Shown: positions 9,296 through 18,606, counted from the first letter of the stretch. The stretch is DNA of 45,808 nt from an uncultured Eubacterium sp. (GCA_945946665.1 CAMEWO010000016.1:1-45808), one strand, 5' to 3'. Notes: generated from the letters alone by a model not told the origin. Numbers and translations: made by a program.

Positions 9296-9790
9296 GCGAT
9301 TTGGAGTATAAACAGCCTACACTATGGCGGCCCTGGCTGCACACTCAAACAAAAAAGTCACATTAGAAGAAATCTTAGCGCTGCGGCGTGTATGGATTAC
9401 ACTTCGCAAGCAACAGACTACACTATGGCGGCTTGGGTTGCACACTCAAACAAAAAAGTCACATTAGAAGAAATCTTAGCGCTGTGGCGTGTATGGATTA
9501 CACTTCGCCAACAACTGCACGAATGTCTGAGCCCCGGTCAGGGGCGAGTTGTCGGGCAGTTGTTGAAATAAGCGAGTGTAATTCATATACGCCACAACGC
9601 TTAGATTCTCTTCGTAGTGACTTTTTTTGTTTGAGTGTGCAACCCAAGCCACCATAGTGTAGGCTGTTGCTTTAATAAGCGAGTGTAATTCATATACGTC
9701 ACAACGCTTAGATTCTCTTCGTAGTGACTTTTTTTGTTTGAGCGTGCAGTCAGGACCACTATAGTGTAGGCTGTTTATACGCCAAATCGC
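9296..9790. repeat. Giant nested palindrome, copy 1
   Basis: The 588-base gap between convergent genes is nearly all one imperfect palindrome. The outer ends match (GCGATTTGGAGTATAAACAG versus the complement of CTGTTTATACGCCAAATCGC). Each arm holds two tandem ~100-base units with the common core CTATGGCGGC, CACTCAAACAAAAAAGTCAC, and an AATCTTAGCGCTG to GATTACACTTCG stretch; the right arm holds the same units inverted and diverged. The centre is a smaller hairpin, AACAACTGC (9510-9518) with GCAGTTGTT (9556-9564), enclosing GAGCCCC...GGGGCGAGTT. Short reading frames in the arms are by-products of the repeat. Function is unknown; a MITE-like or structured-RNA origin is possible. Confidence 0.9.
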
Positions 9791-9814
9791 CACACTCCAC
9801 GTCTTTCTTATATT

Positions 9815-10624
9815 CTATAAAAAATATTTCTCCAATACATACGCCACTCCATTAGCATCGTTAGAAGGCACTATTACATCCGCCGCCTCTTTAACCTCCG
9901 GATAGGCATTCTCCATTGCTACTCCAAGTCCTGCATACTTAATCATGGATATATCATTCATGCCGTCACCACAGGCAACCAGTTCTTCCCTCTGTATTCC
10001 AATAATTTTCAACAGTTCATCAAGAGAAGAATCCTTCCCCACATTCTTAGGAACAACCTCAAGGAAGAAATCCATTGAGAAAAACAGATCCAGCACATCT
10101 GAATACATCCCTTCCAGTTCTTCCTTTGCAGGAAGAAGCTTCTCATGAGGTCCTACAAGAAGTACCTTTGCCTCAGGGAAATCTACAAATGAAGGAATAT
10201 CATCCACCTGCATTATCTTTGCACTGTTGCAGAAAGCCTCTCTCTTAACATACTCATCCTCTGCTCTCTCTGATATTACCAGATCATTGTAATATGTCAG
10301 AGGAGACACATCGTACTTCCTTGCCACCTTACATATATCTTCCATACATTCCATAGGAACATTCTTAGAGTAAACCAGTTTCTCTTCTTTGCAATCCCAG
10401 ATATTACCACCATTATAGGCAAGGACATATCCTCCACGCTCTTTTAATTCAAGCTTTTCTGCCACTGGAAGCACCCCAAATAATGGACGGCCCGAAGCAA
10501 GTATTACTGCCACACCCTTATCAATTGCCTTCCAGACAGCTTCCCTGTTAGCTTCAGGAATCTCCTTGTTGCTGTCCACCAGTGTACCATCAAGATCAAG
10601 GGATATCGCCTTGTATTTTTTCAT
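9815..10624 (-). CDS. Cof-type HAD-superfamily phosphatase (subclass IIB)
   Basis: A 269-residue soluble enzyme. HAD motif I is DLDGT near the N-terminus with the nucleophilic aspartate, motif II is ASGR, motif III is the lysine in KNVGKDSSL, and motif IV is GDGMNDISM. The middle ~100 residues form the C2B cap typical of Cof/YidA-like sugar-phosphate or flavin-phosphate phosphatases. The natural substrate cannot be deduced. The start at 10624 is chosen because GGAG lies six bases upstream; the in-frame ATG at 10636 overlaps that site. The gene is convergent with the LCP gene across the palindrome. Confidence 0.93.
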   Translation of the reverse strand: MKKYKAISLDLDGTLVDSNKEIPEANREAVWKAIDKGVAVILASGRPLFGVLPVAEKLELKERGGYVLAYNGGNIWDCKEEKLVYSKNVPMECMEDICKVARKYDVSPLTYYNDLVISERAEDEYVKREAFCNSAKIMQVDDIPSFVDFPEAKVLLVGPHEKLLPAKEELEGMYSDVLDLFFSMDFFLEVVPKNVGKDSSLDELLKIIGIQREELVACGDGMNDISMIKYAGLGVAMENAYPEVKEAADVIVPSNDANGVAYVLEKYFL

Positions 10625-10759
10625 ATTAATCTCCATTCTGCTTCAAATTTTTATGTAATTATACTTATATTTTTCATTTTAAGCAACTGCAAGTACACCA
10701 ATTTCTAAATAACTACACCAAATAACTTGACTATTTTGGGGTTTCACATGACAAAAAGC

Positions 10760-12466
10760 CTAGTTAATCCTTAATTGTATAAATGAATCCATGATATTAG
10801 CCTTTCCGTAGCCTGATACAGGGTCTGGATAAGTCACACCCTCCTGAAGAGCATTAACATTTCTGACGGCACCCCTGGCTAATATTGATTTAACCTGGTT
10901 ATTTCCCATCAGCCTGTCATTTCCGTCTGTTACTCCCCACTGAAGGAGCAGGGCTGCCATTCCGGCAACATGGGCTGCTGCAACACTTGTTCCGCTCATC
11001 ACTCTTATGGGGCCTTCTGCAGACTGGACACTTTCCCCTTCTACAGGCCATGATACATTTACCCCAGGTGCAACCACATCAGGCTTTACTGACCCATTGG
11101 CACTGTAACCTCTTCCCGAATCAATGTCAGGGCCTCCTGTCACATGATTGTAACTGCCTATACTTATCACCCTTTCATCCGCAGCAGGCTCCAGAAGTGT
11201 CGTAAATGGGTCGGAGTCCAGAAAAAATGTCTCTGAGTTCATAAGTTTTTTGATTGGAAGCCACATATTAAATGAACCCTGTATTGTCGTAAGGCTGTAA
11301 ACATTTATTCTCCATATTCCCTGGGCAGGAGAGATGAATTTAATAAAAATTAGTTCAAATCCCGATAATTCCTCAACAACCTGATAATCCACTGTTACTG
11401 TTGTCTTTTCCAGCAAAAATCTATATGAAAAATCCGTCCTGTTTTTAGCAGGAATTCTTGGAACGCTCTCCCCTGATGGAGATAAGAATGAGACTGACAA
11501 AACATCTATTGTACTGGCCCACAGCTCCACCACAAATCCCAGCTCACCCTTGCCCACATTTACCTCACAGACGTATGGATTAACATTTGAAACAGCTGTG
11601 CCAGATATATGTGTTCTGCTATTTGCTTCATTTCCCATTGCAGTAACCACCACCACATTAGTTCTTAAAGCAGCATCAGACAGCACACTTGCAAATGGCG
11701 TAGCCCCTGTTCTCGGTCCGCTTCCCGTACACTGACTAACCAGAATAACAAGAGGCTTGTTATTTTTAATGGCATAATCTAAAAGGAAACGGACACCAAG
11801 CATCATGTCCGTCTCCTCATATACATTATTTTTATCATCCACCAGAAAGAAATTCTTAAGATACTTCTTGGCAGGCTTTAACTTTACCACAGCCAGCTCC
11901 GATTCTGGTGCTGCTGCCGCTGCAATTCCTGCCACAAATGTGCCATGTCCTGTCTCATCCACCTCAGGCACTATTGCCCTGTAGTCCTCTCCTTCTTCGA
12001 AGGCTGCCAGAGCCTTATTAATAGTCTCCCTTGTATATACCTTTCCAAATAATGCTGAATTGTCCCCTGTCTGGTTTTCCCAAGCACTCTGATCCCACAA
12101 AGTTCCAATTCTGGTACTTACTGGATTTTCCTTAAATACACTGTTCGTGTAGTCTATACCAGTATCAATAATCCCAATTACAATCCCTCTGCCCTTAACA
12201 TCTAAAAAAGGCTGGCTTAAAGCAGCACTTATTCCAGAACTGTCAAAGCTTGAGGAGTCTACAGTAGTATACAGCTTGGGAATAGAGTGGTATTTCAAAT
12301 CAGCTACCGACAAGGTTCTTCCAGGTGGCAGCATTCCATATCCCACAGACCAGTTTTCATCTATTCTGACAGTACATCCTCCTATATTTTCATCCTCAAA
12401 TGAAAGATTATTCCCGAATATGAAATCCATGAAGGATTCATCTATTGCCATCTGCCCACAATCCAT
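10760..12466 (-). CDS. Cytosolic S8 subtilisin-like protease, CspB-like
   Basis: A 568-residue subtilase with an intact triad: Asp101 (IIDTGID), His174 (DETGHGTFVAG) and Ser494 (MSGTSVAAAHVAG), plus the oxyanion asparagine in AMGNEAN. A long insertion of about 130 residues between the oxyanion region and the serine forms a jelly-roll-like domain, as in the Csp germination proteases of Clostridia. There is no signal peptide. The N-terminal ~90 residues may be a pro-region. The start is preceded by a modest AGG. Csp-like proteases are often kept in Lachnospiraceae that are not known to sporulate, and their role there is unclear. It is monocistronic or follows the ClpX gene, 65 bases away. Confidence 0.88.
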   Translation of the reverse strand: MDCGQMAIDESFMDFIFGNNLSFEDENIGGCTVRIDENWSVGYGMLPPGRTLSVADLKYHSIPKLYTTVDSSSFDSSGISAALSQPFLDVKGRGIVIGIIDTGIDYTNSVFKENPVSTRIGTLWDQSAWENQTGDNSALFGKVYTRETINKALAAFEEGEDYRAIVPEVDETGHGTFVAGIAAAAAPESELAVVKLKPAKKYLKNFFLVDDKNNVYEETDMMLGVRFLLDYAIKNNKPLVILVSQCTGSGPRTGATPFASVLSDAALRTNVVVVTAMGNEANSRTHISGTAVSNVNPYVCEVNVGKGELGFVVELWASTIDVLSVSFLSPSGESVPRIPAKNRTDFSYRFLLEKTTVTVDYQVVEELSGFELIFIKFISPAQGIWRINVYSLTTIQGSFNMWLPIKKLMNSETFFLDSDPFTTLLEPAADERVISIGSYNHVTGGPDIDSGRGYSANGSVKPDVVAPGVNVSWPVEGESVQSAEGPIRVMSGTSVAAAHVAGMAALLLQWGVTDGNDRLMGNNQVKSILARGAVRNVNALQEGVTYPDPVSGYGKANIMDSFIQLRIN

Positions 12467-12531
12467 ATGATACCTGCAATATATACATTTAGTTTATTAT
12501 ATGATTAGAATGGCTGTTGAAAGACCACATT

Positions 12532-14052
12532 TTAAGCACCTGCTGAACCAATCAGCGGAACCTCTAGTCCACGCATCTCAATCCTTGGGGCACCTTTTCC
12601 GTTAATATAATCTGCTGTAATTGTAACCTTGCCTATGTTGCCATCCTTAGGAATCTCATACATAATATCCAGCATATATTCCTCAAGGATTGACCTTAAT
12701 GCTCTTGCACCTGTATCCTTTTCCATAGCCTTCTCTGCTATAATTCCAAGTGCATCATCGTCGAATTCCAGATTAACCTCATCCATGGCAAGAAGCTTCT
12801 TGTACTGCTTTAATATGGCATTCTTAGGTTCCTTAAGAATAGATACAAGCATTTCCTTAGTCAGCCTCTGCAATGAGCATACTACAGGCAGTCTTCCTAA
12901 GAATTCCGGTATCATTCCAAAGTTTCTTAAATCCTCCATGGTTACCTTATCGCACAGATTCTTATCCTCATCATACTTATCCTTAAGGTCAGCATTGAAT
13001 CCGATAGAGCTCTGCTTATTAAGCCTCTCCTTAATGATATCATCAAGCCCAGGAAATGCACCTCCACATATAAACAGAATATTCTTGGTATTCACAGTGA
13101 CAAGGGGAACCATTGCATTCTTACTGTTTGCTCCAACCGGAACCTCTACATTACTTCCCTCAAGAAGCTTAAGCATTCCCTGCTGAACAGATTCACCACT
13201 GACATCACGGCTTCTGGTTTCCTTCTTCTTAGCAATCTTGTCAATTTCATCAACAAATATAATTCCATGCTCCGCCTTCTCAACATCATTATCTGCTGCT
13301 GCTAAAAGCTTGGAAACAACACTTTCAATATCATCACCAATATAACCTGCCTCTGTAAGCGAAGTTGCATCAGCTATAGCCAGAGGAACCTGAAGAATTC
13401 TTGCAAGAGTCTTAACGAGATATGTCTTACCGCTTCCTGTTGGGCCAATCATAAGAATATTAGATTTTTCAATCTCAACATCATCTACATTCTCAGCCAC
13501 TCTCTTGTAATGGTTATACACTGCAACAGAAAGAACCTTCTTTGCCTTATCCTGTCCAACAACAAACTCATCAAGCTTCTCTTTAATGTGATGAGGTGCC
13601 GGTATCGATTTCAAATCAATGACAGGCTCTGACTTTTCCTTTTTCTTCTTAACCTTCTGCCTGTCTGGTGTTCCATAATTATCCATGAAATCCCCAAACA
13701 TCATTCCATTAAGGTTATTCATATTAGGCATGTTTGGCATGTTAGGAATGTTCATATTCTTAATCATGTCATCATAACTCATGCCACTTCCATTAATAGA
13801 ATCCAGGGTTCTCTGCATACAGTCAGTACACACATATATATTCCCCGGCATGCTTATCATCTTGCCAGCCTTACTCTCTGTCCTGCGGCAAATGTAACAC
13901 ACCTTCTCATATTCATCACAATCATGCTTACTGTTCTCAGCCTTGCTGCTATTCTGTGTATTTCCTGTCTTACTGTCCCCAGAAGCATTAGCTCCGCTAT
14001 TATCACTGCCACCTGTTATTTCATTGTCATCCACTTCTCTATAATCAGACAT
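12532..14052 (-). CDS. clpX: ClpX-family AAA+ unfoldase, long paralogue
   Basis: A 506-residue ATP-dependent unfoldase. Zinc-finger cysteines C52, C55, C75 and C78 are followed by a linker with repeated NMPNMP, then the AAA+ core: Walker A GPTGSGKT (203-210), pore loop GYIG (236-239), Walker B IIFVDEID (264-271), the RDVSGE pore-2 region, arginine finger FLGRLP (R387) and sensor 2 GARALRSI. The IGF loop (350-352) that docks on ClpP is present, so it should feed ClpP. It is longer than the usual ~420 residues because of an acidic Ser/Asn/Gly-rich N-terminal 45 residues, the linker and other insertions. No clpP or lon gene is nearby, so it may be a second ClpX with altered adaptor use. The giant palindromes lie just upstream. 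Confidence 0.88.
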   Translation of the reverse strand: MSDYREVDDNEITGGSDNSGANASGDSKTGNTQNSSKAENSKHDCDEYEKVCYICRRTESKAGKMISMPGNIYVCTDCMQRTLDSINGSGMSYDDMIKNMNIPNMPNMPNMNNLNGMMFGDFMDNYGTPDRQKVKKKKEKSEPVIDLKSIPAPHHIKEKLDEFVVGQDKAKKVLSVAVYNHYKRVAENVDDVEIEKSNILMIGPTGSGKTYLVKTLARILQVPLAIADATSLTEAGYIGDDIESVVSKLLAAADNDVEKAEHGIIFVDEIDKIAKKKETRSRDVSGESVQQGMLKLLEGSNVEVPVGANSKNAMVPLVTVNTKNILFICGGAFPGLDDIIKERLNKQSSIGFNADLKDKYDEDKNLCDKVTMEDLRNFGMIPEFLGRLPVVCSLQRLTKEMLVSILKEPKNAILKQYKKLLAMDEVNLEFDDDALGIIAEKAMEKDTGARALRSILEEYMLDIMYEIPKDGNIGKVTITADYINGKGAPRIEMRGLEVPLIGSAGA

Positions 14053-14237
14053 AATCCATCCTCATTTCCGGGAATCAATTTAGAAAGAGCTATACAACAC
14101 TTTCAATTCCCTTTATCCTAAACTAAAACATCAAAAAAGATATCTATTAGTATAACTATTTCACACTAATAAGGCAATTAAAATATTATAAACATTTACA
14201 CAACACTCCATTTCGCCAGTCAGATGTCATAAACCAC

Positions 14238-14656
14238 ATGCGCCTGCGTAACTAAATAAAAAAATCACGACAAAGAATCTTAATGCTGTTGCAAATATGA
14301 ATTACACTTCTCTAGCAACTGCCTTCACTATGGCGGCCCTAGGCTGCACACTTAAATAGAAAAAGTCACGACGAAGAGAATCTAAGCGTTGCGACGCATA
14401 TGAATTACACTCGCTTATTTCAACAACTGCCCGACAACTCGCCCTTAGCAGGGCTCAGACATTCGTGCAGTTGTTGGCGAAGTGTAATCCATACACGCCG
14501 CAGCGCTAAGATTTCTTCTAATGTGACCTTTTTCTATTTAAGTGTGCAGCCTAGGGCCGCCATAGTGAAGGCAGTTGCTAGAGAAGCGTAATTCATATAT
14601 GCCCCAATTCGTAGATTCACTTCGTCGTGACCTTTTACTTAGATACACAGGTGCAT
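14238..14656. repeat. Giant nested palindrome, copy 2A
   Basis: An imperfect palindrome of about 420 bases in the 1065-base gap between clpX and htrA. It uses the same unit family as 9296-9790. The centre has AACAACTGC (14422-14430) and GCAGTTGTT (14467-14475), but the core GAGCCCTGCTAAGGGCGAGTT is in the opposite orientation to copy 1. The arms pair GCAACTGCCTTCACTATGGC with its complement further right. No gene is present. Confidence 0.88.
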
Positions 14657-14693
14657 ACGACTTATTGTAGCCTCAGGTTTATGTGGCGGTGGA

Positions 14694-15101
14694 TTTAAAT
14701 AGAAAATTAATTAAGAAGAAATCTAAGTGTTGCGGTATATGTGTGTTACACTAGCCTGCTACAGCAACTGTCTTCGCTATAGTGGCCCTGACTGTACGCT
14801 CAAACAAAAAAGTCACATTAGAAGAAATCTTAGCGGTGAGGCGTGTATGGATTACACTTCGCCACCAATGGGGCAACTGTCCGAGCCCCGAGCAGGGGCG
14901 AGTTTTGACCCATTGGTGAAATAAGCGAGTGTAATTCATATGCGTCACAGCGCTTAGATTCTCTTCGTCGTGACTTTTTTGTTTGAGCGTACAGTCAGGG
15001 CCACTATAGCGAAGACAGTTGCTGTAGCAGGCTAGTGTAACACACATATACCGCAACGCTTAGATTCTCTTCGTCGTGACTTTTTTATTTAGATACACAG
15101 G
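14694..15101. repeat. Giant nested palindrome, copy 2B
   Basis: A third palindrome of about 410 bases directly next to copy 2A, reaching to 17 bases from the htrA stop codon. The arms include TGCTACAGCAACTGTCTTCG paired with the complement at about 15010-15030. The central stem is CACCAATGGG (14863-14872) with CCCATTGGTG (14909-14918), a different sequence from the other copies but still fully paired, while the inner core GAGCCCC...GGGGCGAGTT is kept. This is a compensatory change. No gene is present. Confidence 0.88.
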
Positions 15102-15117
15102 CAAATTTAATTACCGT

Positions 15118-16659
15118 CTAGTTTCTCTTGCCAAGAGTTACATCGACTGATTTCAGAACATACTGGTTGCCTTCCAGATGATAATACTCAACAGCTACAG
15201 TCTCTCCTGTCTTATAATAAGTAAGCAGGCTCTGCAGACTTGACATTGATGTAATTGACTGGTCATCAAAGCTTACAATAATATCATATTTACCAAGTCC
15301 GGCTTTATCTGCTGCTGAACCTTCCTCAACTGTCCTTATCTGGATTCCCTGTGGATATCCATAGTAAGATGACATCTGGCTTGTAATATCAATAGCAGCT
15401 ATTCCAAGAAATCCCTGTTCTTCAGTTGCAACCTTAGTTCTTGTCTTTCTGTTCATAAGCGAATCAATAAGATCCCTTACATTAGAGATAGGAATAGAAT
15501 AAGCCATTCCCTCTACTCCATCTTCAGATGTCTTGGCAAAATTAATACCAATTACCTTGCCGTCAGCATCCAGAAGCGCTCCACCACTGTTTCCAGAATT
15601 GATGGCTGCATTTGTCATAAATAATCCGTCAAATGTTACGTTATTCACAGTAATCGACCTGTCAAGGGCACTGATTATACCATTAGTCACAGACTGTCCT
15701 TCTCCAAGTGCATTACCAATAGCAACTACATCCTGTCCTACAACCACATCCTCTGAATCTCCAAGCTCTGCTATTGCTATTGAAGATAAGGTTGAAGAAG
15801 AAATATCATTTAAAGCTACTGCAACCACTGCTACATCCTTATCTGACTTTGAGCCCTTCACTGTAGCACCTACTGACTGGTTATCCACAAATGTGCAGCT
15901 TAAGTTTTCAACTGATTCTATTACATGGGCATTAGTAAGAATTAATAACTCTGTATCATTCTTTCCTACAATTATTCCCGTTCCGCTTGTATTTGCCTTA
16001 TAGCTCTGTCCATACCCGAATATTGACTGTTGTGTTACAGTTGTTTCACCTGAAAGCTGAACCATTGCAGGTATGGCAGCCTTTGCAACTGAGGTCACAT
16101 TCATGGTTCCTGTTGAAGCTGCTTTATCATACTCTGTTATGCCATAAGAATTACCTGTTGAAACTGTAGGAATCTCAATGTTACCATTTTCTGATGATGT
16201 AACTGGATTAATCTTATTAGCCGCGTAATTCACACCATACATTGTTCCGCCTGCAACCACACCGAAAAGAACTGCCGCAAGAACAAGTGAAAGGATTTTC
16301 TTTCCCTTTCCAGAAGACTTCTTATCCCCTTGTTCTCTGTTCTTATTTGCCTTGTATTCTTCATATCCAGCTCTGCTTCCTACATTGTTATATGAATATC
16401 TGTACTGTCCGTTCTGATTATACCCATACTGGTTGTTACCATACTGATTGTTACCGTACTGGTTATTTCCATACTGGTTATTTCCATACTGGCCATAGCC
16501 TGTATTTTGTTCACCATAATTATTATTGGCGTTATAGCCATTGTTGTCGAAATTACCGCTGCCATTATTATCAGCGCCATTATCATTACTGTAATACTGA
16601 TTTGATGAGGAGCCCTCATATCCGTCCTCTGAATTGTTATATGGATTCTCGTCGTACAT
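15118..16659 (-). CDS. Membrane-anchored HtrA/DegP-type serine protease with QYGNN-repeat tail
   Basis: A 513-residue protein. A cytoplasmic N-terminal ~110 residues rich in Asn, Tyr, Gly and Gln contains tandem QYGNN repeats (about residues 57-80). One membrane helix follows (about 121-146), then a trypsin-like domain with His245 (LTNAHVI), Asp275 (DKDVAVV) and Ser358 (INSGNSGGAL), and one C-terminal PDZ domain (about 415-510). It should act outside the membrane on misfolded or envelope proteins. The start follows AAGGAG with 9-base spacing. The low-complexity tail is not part of the classical family and its role is unknown. The gene lies alone between the pgm terminator and the palindromes. 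Confidence 0.93.
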   Translation of the reverse strand: MYDENPYNNSEDGYEGSSSNQYYSNDNGADNNGSGNFDNNGYNANNNYGEQNTGYGQYGNNQYGNNQYGNNQYGNNQYGYNQNGQYRYSYNNVGSRAGYEEYKANKNREQGDKKSSGKGKKILSLVLAAVLFGVVAGGTMYGVNYAANKINPVTSSENGNIEIPTVSTGNSYGITEYDKAASTGTMNVTSVAKAAIPAMVQLSGETTVTQQSIFGYGQSYKANTSGTGIIVGKNDTELLILTNAHVIESVENLSCTFVDNQSVGATVKGSKSDKDVAVVAVALNDISSSTLSSIAIAELGDSEDVVVGQDVVAIGNALGEGQSVTNGIISALDRSITVNNVTFDGLFMTNAAINSGNSGGALLDADGKVIGINFAKTSEDGVEGMAYSIPISNVRDLIDSLMNRKTRTKVATEEQGFLGIAAIDITSQMSSYYGYPQGIQIRTVEEGSAADKAGLGKYDIIVSFDDQSITSMSSLQSLLTYYKTGETVAVEYYHLEGNQYVLKSVDVTLGKRN

Positions 16660-16738
16660 TGTAAAATTCTCCTTTCCACTTTCTCTAATTGTTATTATGT
16701 CATTTCCTTAATCTGATATATTCAAAGAAGTGTATTTT

Positions 16739-16794
16739 CAAAAAAATGAACACACTTCATTGCTATGACTGTATGTTAACAATGAAATGTGTTC
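16739..16794 (-). terminator. Terminator of the phosphoglucomutase gene
   Basis: GAACACACTTCATTG (16748-16762) pairs with CAATGAAATGTGTTC (16780-16794) with one mismatch. On the minus strand the hairpin is followed by a run of seven T. Confidence 0.85.
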
Positions 16795-16830
16795 ACATTG
16801 TGTTCTATTTGTTAAAAAAGACTGAACTGA

Positions 16831-18558
16831 CTACTGTCCTACAATCTCCATAACAGCTTTCTTTAATGCCTCTTCCTTAACAGCCGCATCCTCAAGGCTT
16901 GTTCCCTTAACTCCCATATAGAACTTAATCTTAGGCTCAGTTCCAGATGGTCTAGCGCAACACCATGCGTTATCTGAAAGCTCATAATACAGAACGTTAG
17001 ATGAAGGAAGACCAGTAGGATGTTTCTCGCCAGTTGCCATAACCACAGTTTCATCCTTCTTGTAATCTCTTGCCTCAATAACATCCCAGTCACCAAACTT
17101 TTTAGGAGTGTTATTTCTTAAATCATCCATCATCTGGGCAATCTTTCCTGCGCCTTCAGCGCCCTTCATGGTAATTGCAACCTGTCCTTCCTTGTAATAA
17201 CCATATTTCTCATAAATGTTAATCATCTGATCCCATAATGTGATGCCCTTTGATTTGTAATATGCAGCAGCCTCACACAGAGCCATAACAGCAACAGGAG
17301 CATCCTTATCTCTTGCATGAGTACCAACAAGACATCCGTAGCTCTCCTCAAATCCGAACTCATACTCATATGTGTTCTGCTGTTCAAATAACTTAATCTG
17401 CTCACCAATAAACTTAAATCCTGTGAGAACCTCTATCAGCTTAAGATTGTACTCCTTGGCAATAGCCTTTGCCATATCTGTTGATACAATTGTAGTAACA
17501 AATGCACCATTAGAGTGAAGCAGTCCCTTCTCCTTACGCTGTGATAAAATGTACTCTGCAATAAGCATGGCAGACATGTTACCTGTAAATGAAACATACT
17601 CTCCTGTCTTAGTATCCTTTGCATAGATACCAAGTCTGTCTGCATCAGGGTCTGTTGCAAGGATGATATCTGCATCAACCTCCTTGGCCAGCTTCAGAGC
17701 CAGTGTGAATGCCTTTGGATCTTCAGGGTTAGGATAGTCAAGAGTTGTGAAATCTGGATCTGGCTTCTCCTGCTCAGGTACAACATACACATGTTTAAAT
17801 CCTAATTCCTTTAACACTCTTCTTACAGGAACGTTACCTGTTCCGTGGAAAGGAGTATATACAATCTTAATATCGTCAGCAACTGATTTGATTACATCTC
17901 CGTTAATGCTCATCTTCTTCAAAGCTGCAATATACTTATCATCCATATCATATCCGATGACATTATACAATCCGCATGCCCTGGCCTCATCAATATCCAT
18001 TGTCTTAACAGTATTGTAATCTGTTACAGCCTTAACCTCAGAAATAATCTGTGTATCCTTAGGAGCAGTAATCTGTGCGCCATCCTCCCAATATACCTTA
18101 TATCCATTATATTCTGGTGGATTGTGGCTTGCTGTTACCACGATACCTGCTATACAGTGAAGTTCTCTTAAAGCAAATGAAAGCTCTGGTGTTGGCCGAA
18201 GTGATGGGAAGATATATGCCTTAATACCATTTGCAGCCAGGCAAAGTGCAGCCTCATTGGCAAATTCAGGAGACATTCTTCTTGAATCGTAAGCGATAGC
18301 AACTCCCCTGTCAGCCCCATTCTCTTTAATAATAAAGTTAGCCAGACCCTGGGTAGCCTTCCTTACAGTATAGATGTTCATTCTATTAGTTCCATTGCCT
18401 ATTACGCCTCTGAGACCACCTGTACCGAATTCCAGATCCTTATAAAATCTGTCTTCAATCTCTTTCTCATCTGAAGCGATAGACTTTAACTCGGCTCTTG
18501 TTGCTTCATCAAAATATTCGTTGTCGCACCAGGCCTTATAAGTTTCCATATAACCCAT
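16831..18558 (-). CDS. pgcA: Phosphoglucomutase/phosphomannomutase (alpha-D-phosphohexomutase)
   Basis: A 575-residue four-domain phospho-sugar mutase interconverting hexose 1- and 6-phosphates. The phosphoserine loop is TASHNPPEYNG with Ser144, the metal loop is DPDADR, the sugar loop is GFEESYG, and the C-terminal phosphate-binding loop is RPSGTEPK. The length of about 575 fits the PgcA/YhxB type rather than GlmM (about 450). Product glucose-1-phosphate would feed UDP-glucose and envelope glycan synthesis. AGAGG lies about 8 bases before the ATG. A promoter (18607-18635) lies in the gap after HPr, and a terminator follows, so it can be transcribed alone. Confidence 0.94.
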   Translation of the reverse strand: MGYMETYKAWCDNEYFDEATRAELKSIASDEKEIEDRFYKDLEFGTGGLRGVIGNGTNRMNIYTVRKATQGLANFIIKENGADRGVAIAYDSRRMSPEFANEAALCLAANGIKAYIFPSLRPTPELSFALRELHCIAGIVVTASHNPPEYNGYKVYWEDGAQITAPKDTQIISEVKAVTDYNTVKTMDIDEARACGLYNVIGYDMDDKYIAALKKMSINGDVIKSVADDIKIVYTPFHGTGNVPVRRVLKELGFKHVYVVPEQEKPDPDFTTLDYPNPEDPKAFTLALKLAKEVDADIILATDPDADRLGIYAKDTKTGEYVSFTGNMSAMLIAEYILSQRKEKGLLHSNGAFVTTIVSTDMAKAIAKEYNLKLIEVLTGFKFIGEQIKLFEQQNTYEYEFGFEESYGCLVGTHARDKDAPVAVMALCEAAAYYKSKGITLWDQMINIYEKYGYYKEGQVAITMKGAEGAGKIAQMMDDLRNNTPKKFGDWDVIEARDYKKDETVVMATGEKHPTGLPSSNVLYYELSDNAWCCARPSGTEPKIKFYMGVKGTSLEDAAVKEEALKKAVMEIVGQ

Positions 18559-18606
18559 ATCCTATACCTCTTTTCTGTTATTTTAATCACTAAACTTGAT
18601 ACAATA

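Noticed and set aside
9510-9564. Integron attC site
   Set aside because: The central hairpin is superficially similar, but a clear GTTRRRY core and a cassette array are lacking, and there is no integrase in the window.
9269-9793. Overlapping short reading frames with a shared LHYGG/CTLKQKSHIRRNLS pattern
   Set aside because: They arise on both strands because the underlying DNA is palindromic and repeated; they have no consistent ribosome site, and the same peptide recurs only with the repeat.
14400-15056. Short frames such as MRYMCVTLACYSNCLRYSG on both strands
   Set aside because: Same reason: both strands read the same repeat units, and no start signal or protein-like conservation is visible.
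9296-15101. CRISPR array
   Set aside because: The repeats are inverted, about 100 bases long and nested, without short direct repeats separated by unique spacers; there are no cas genes.
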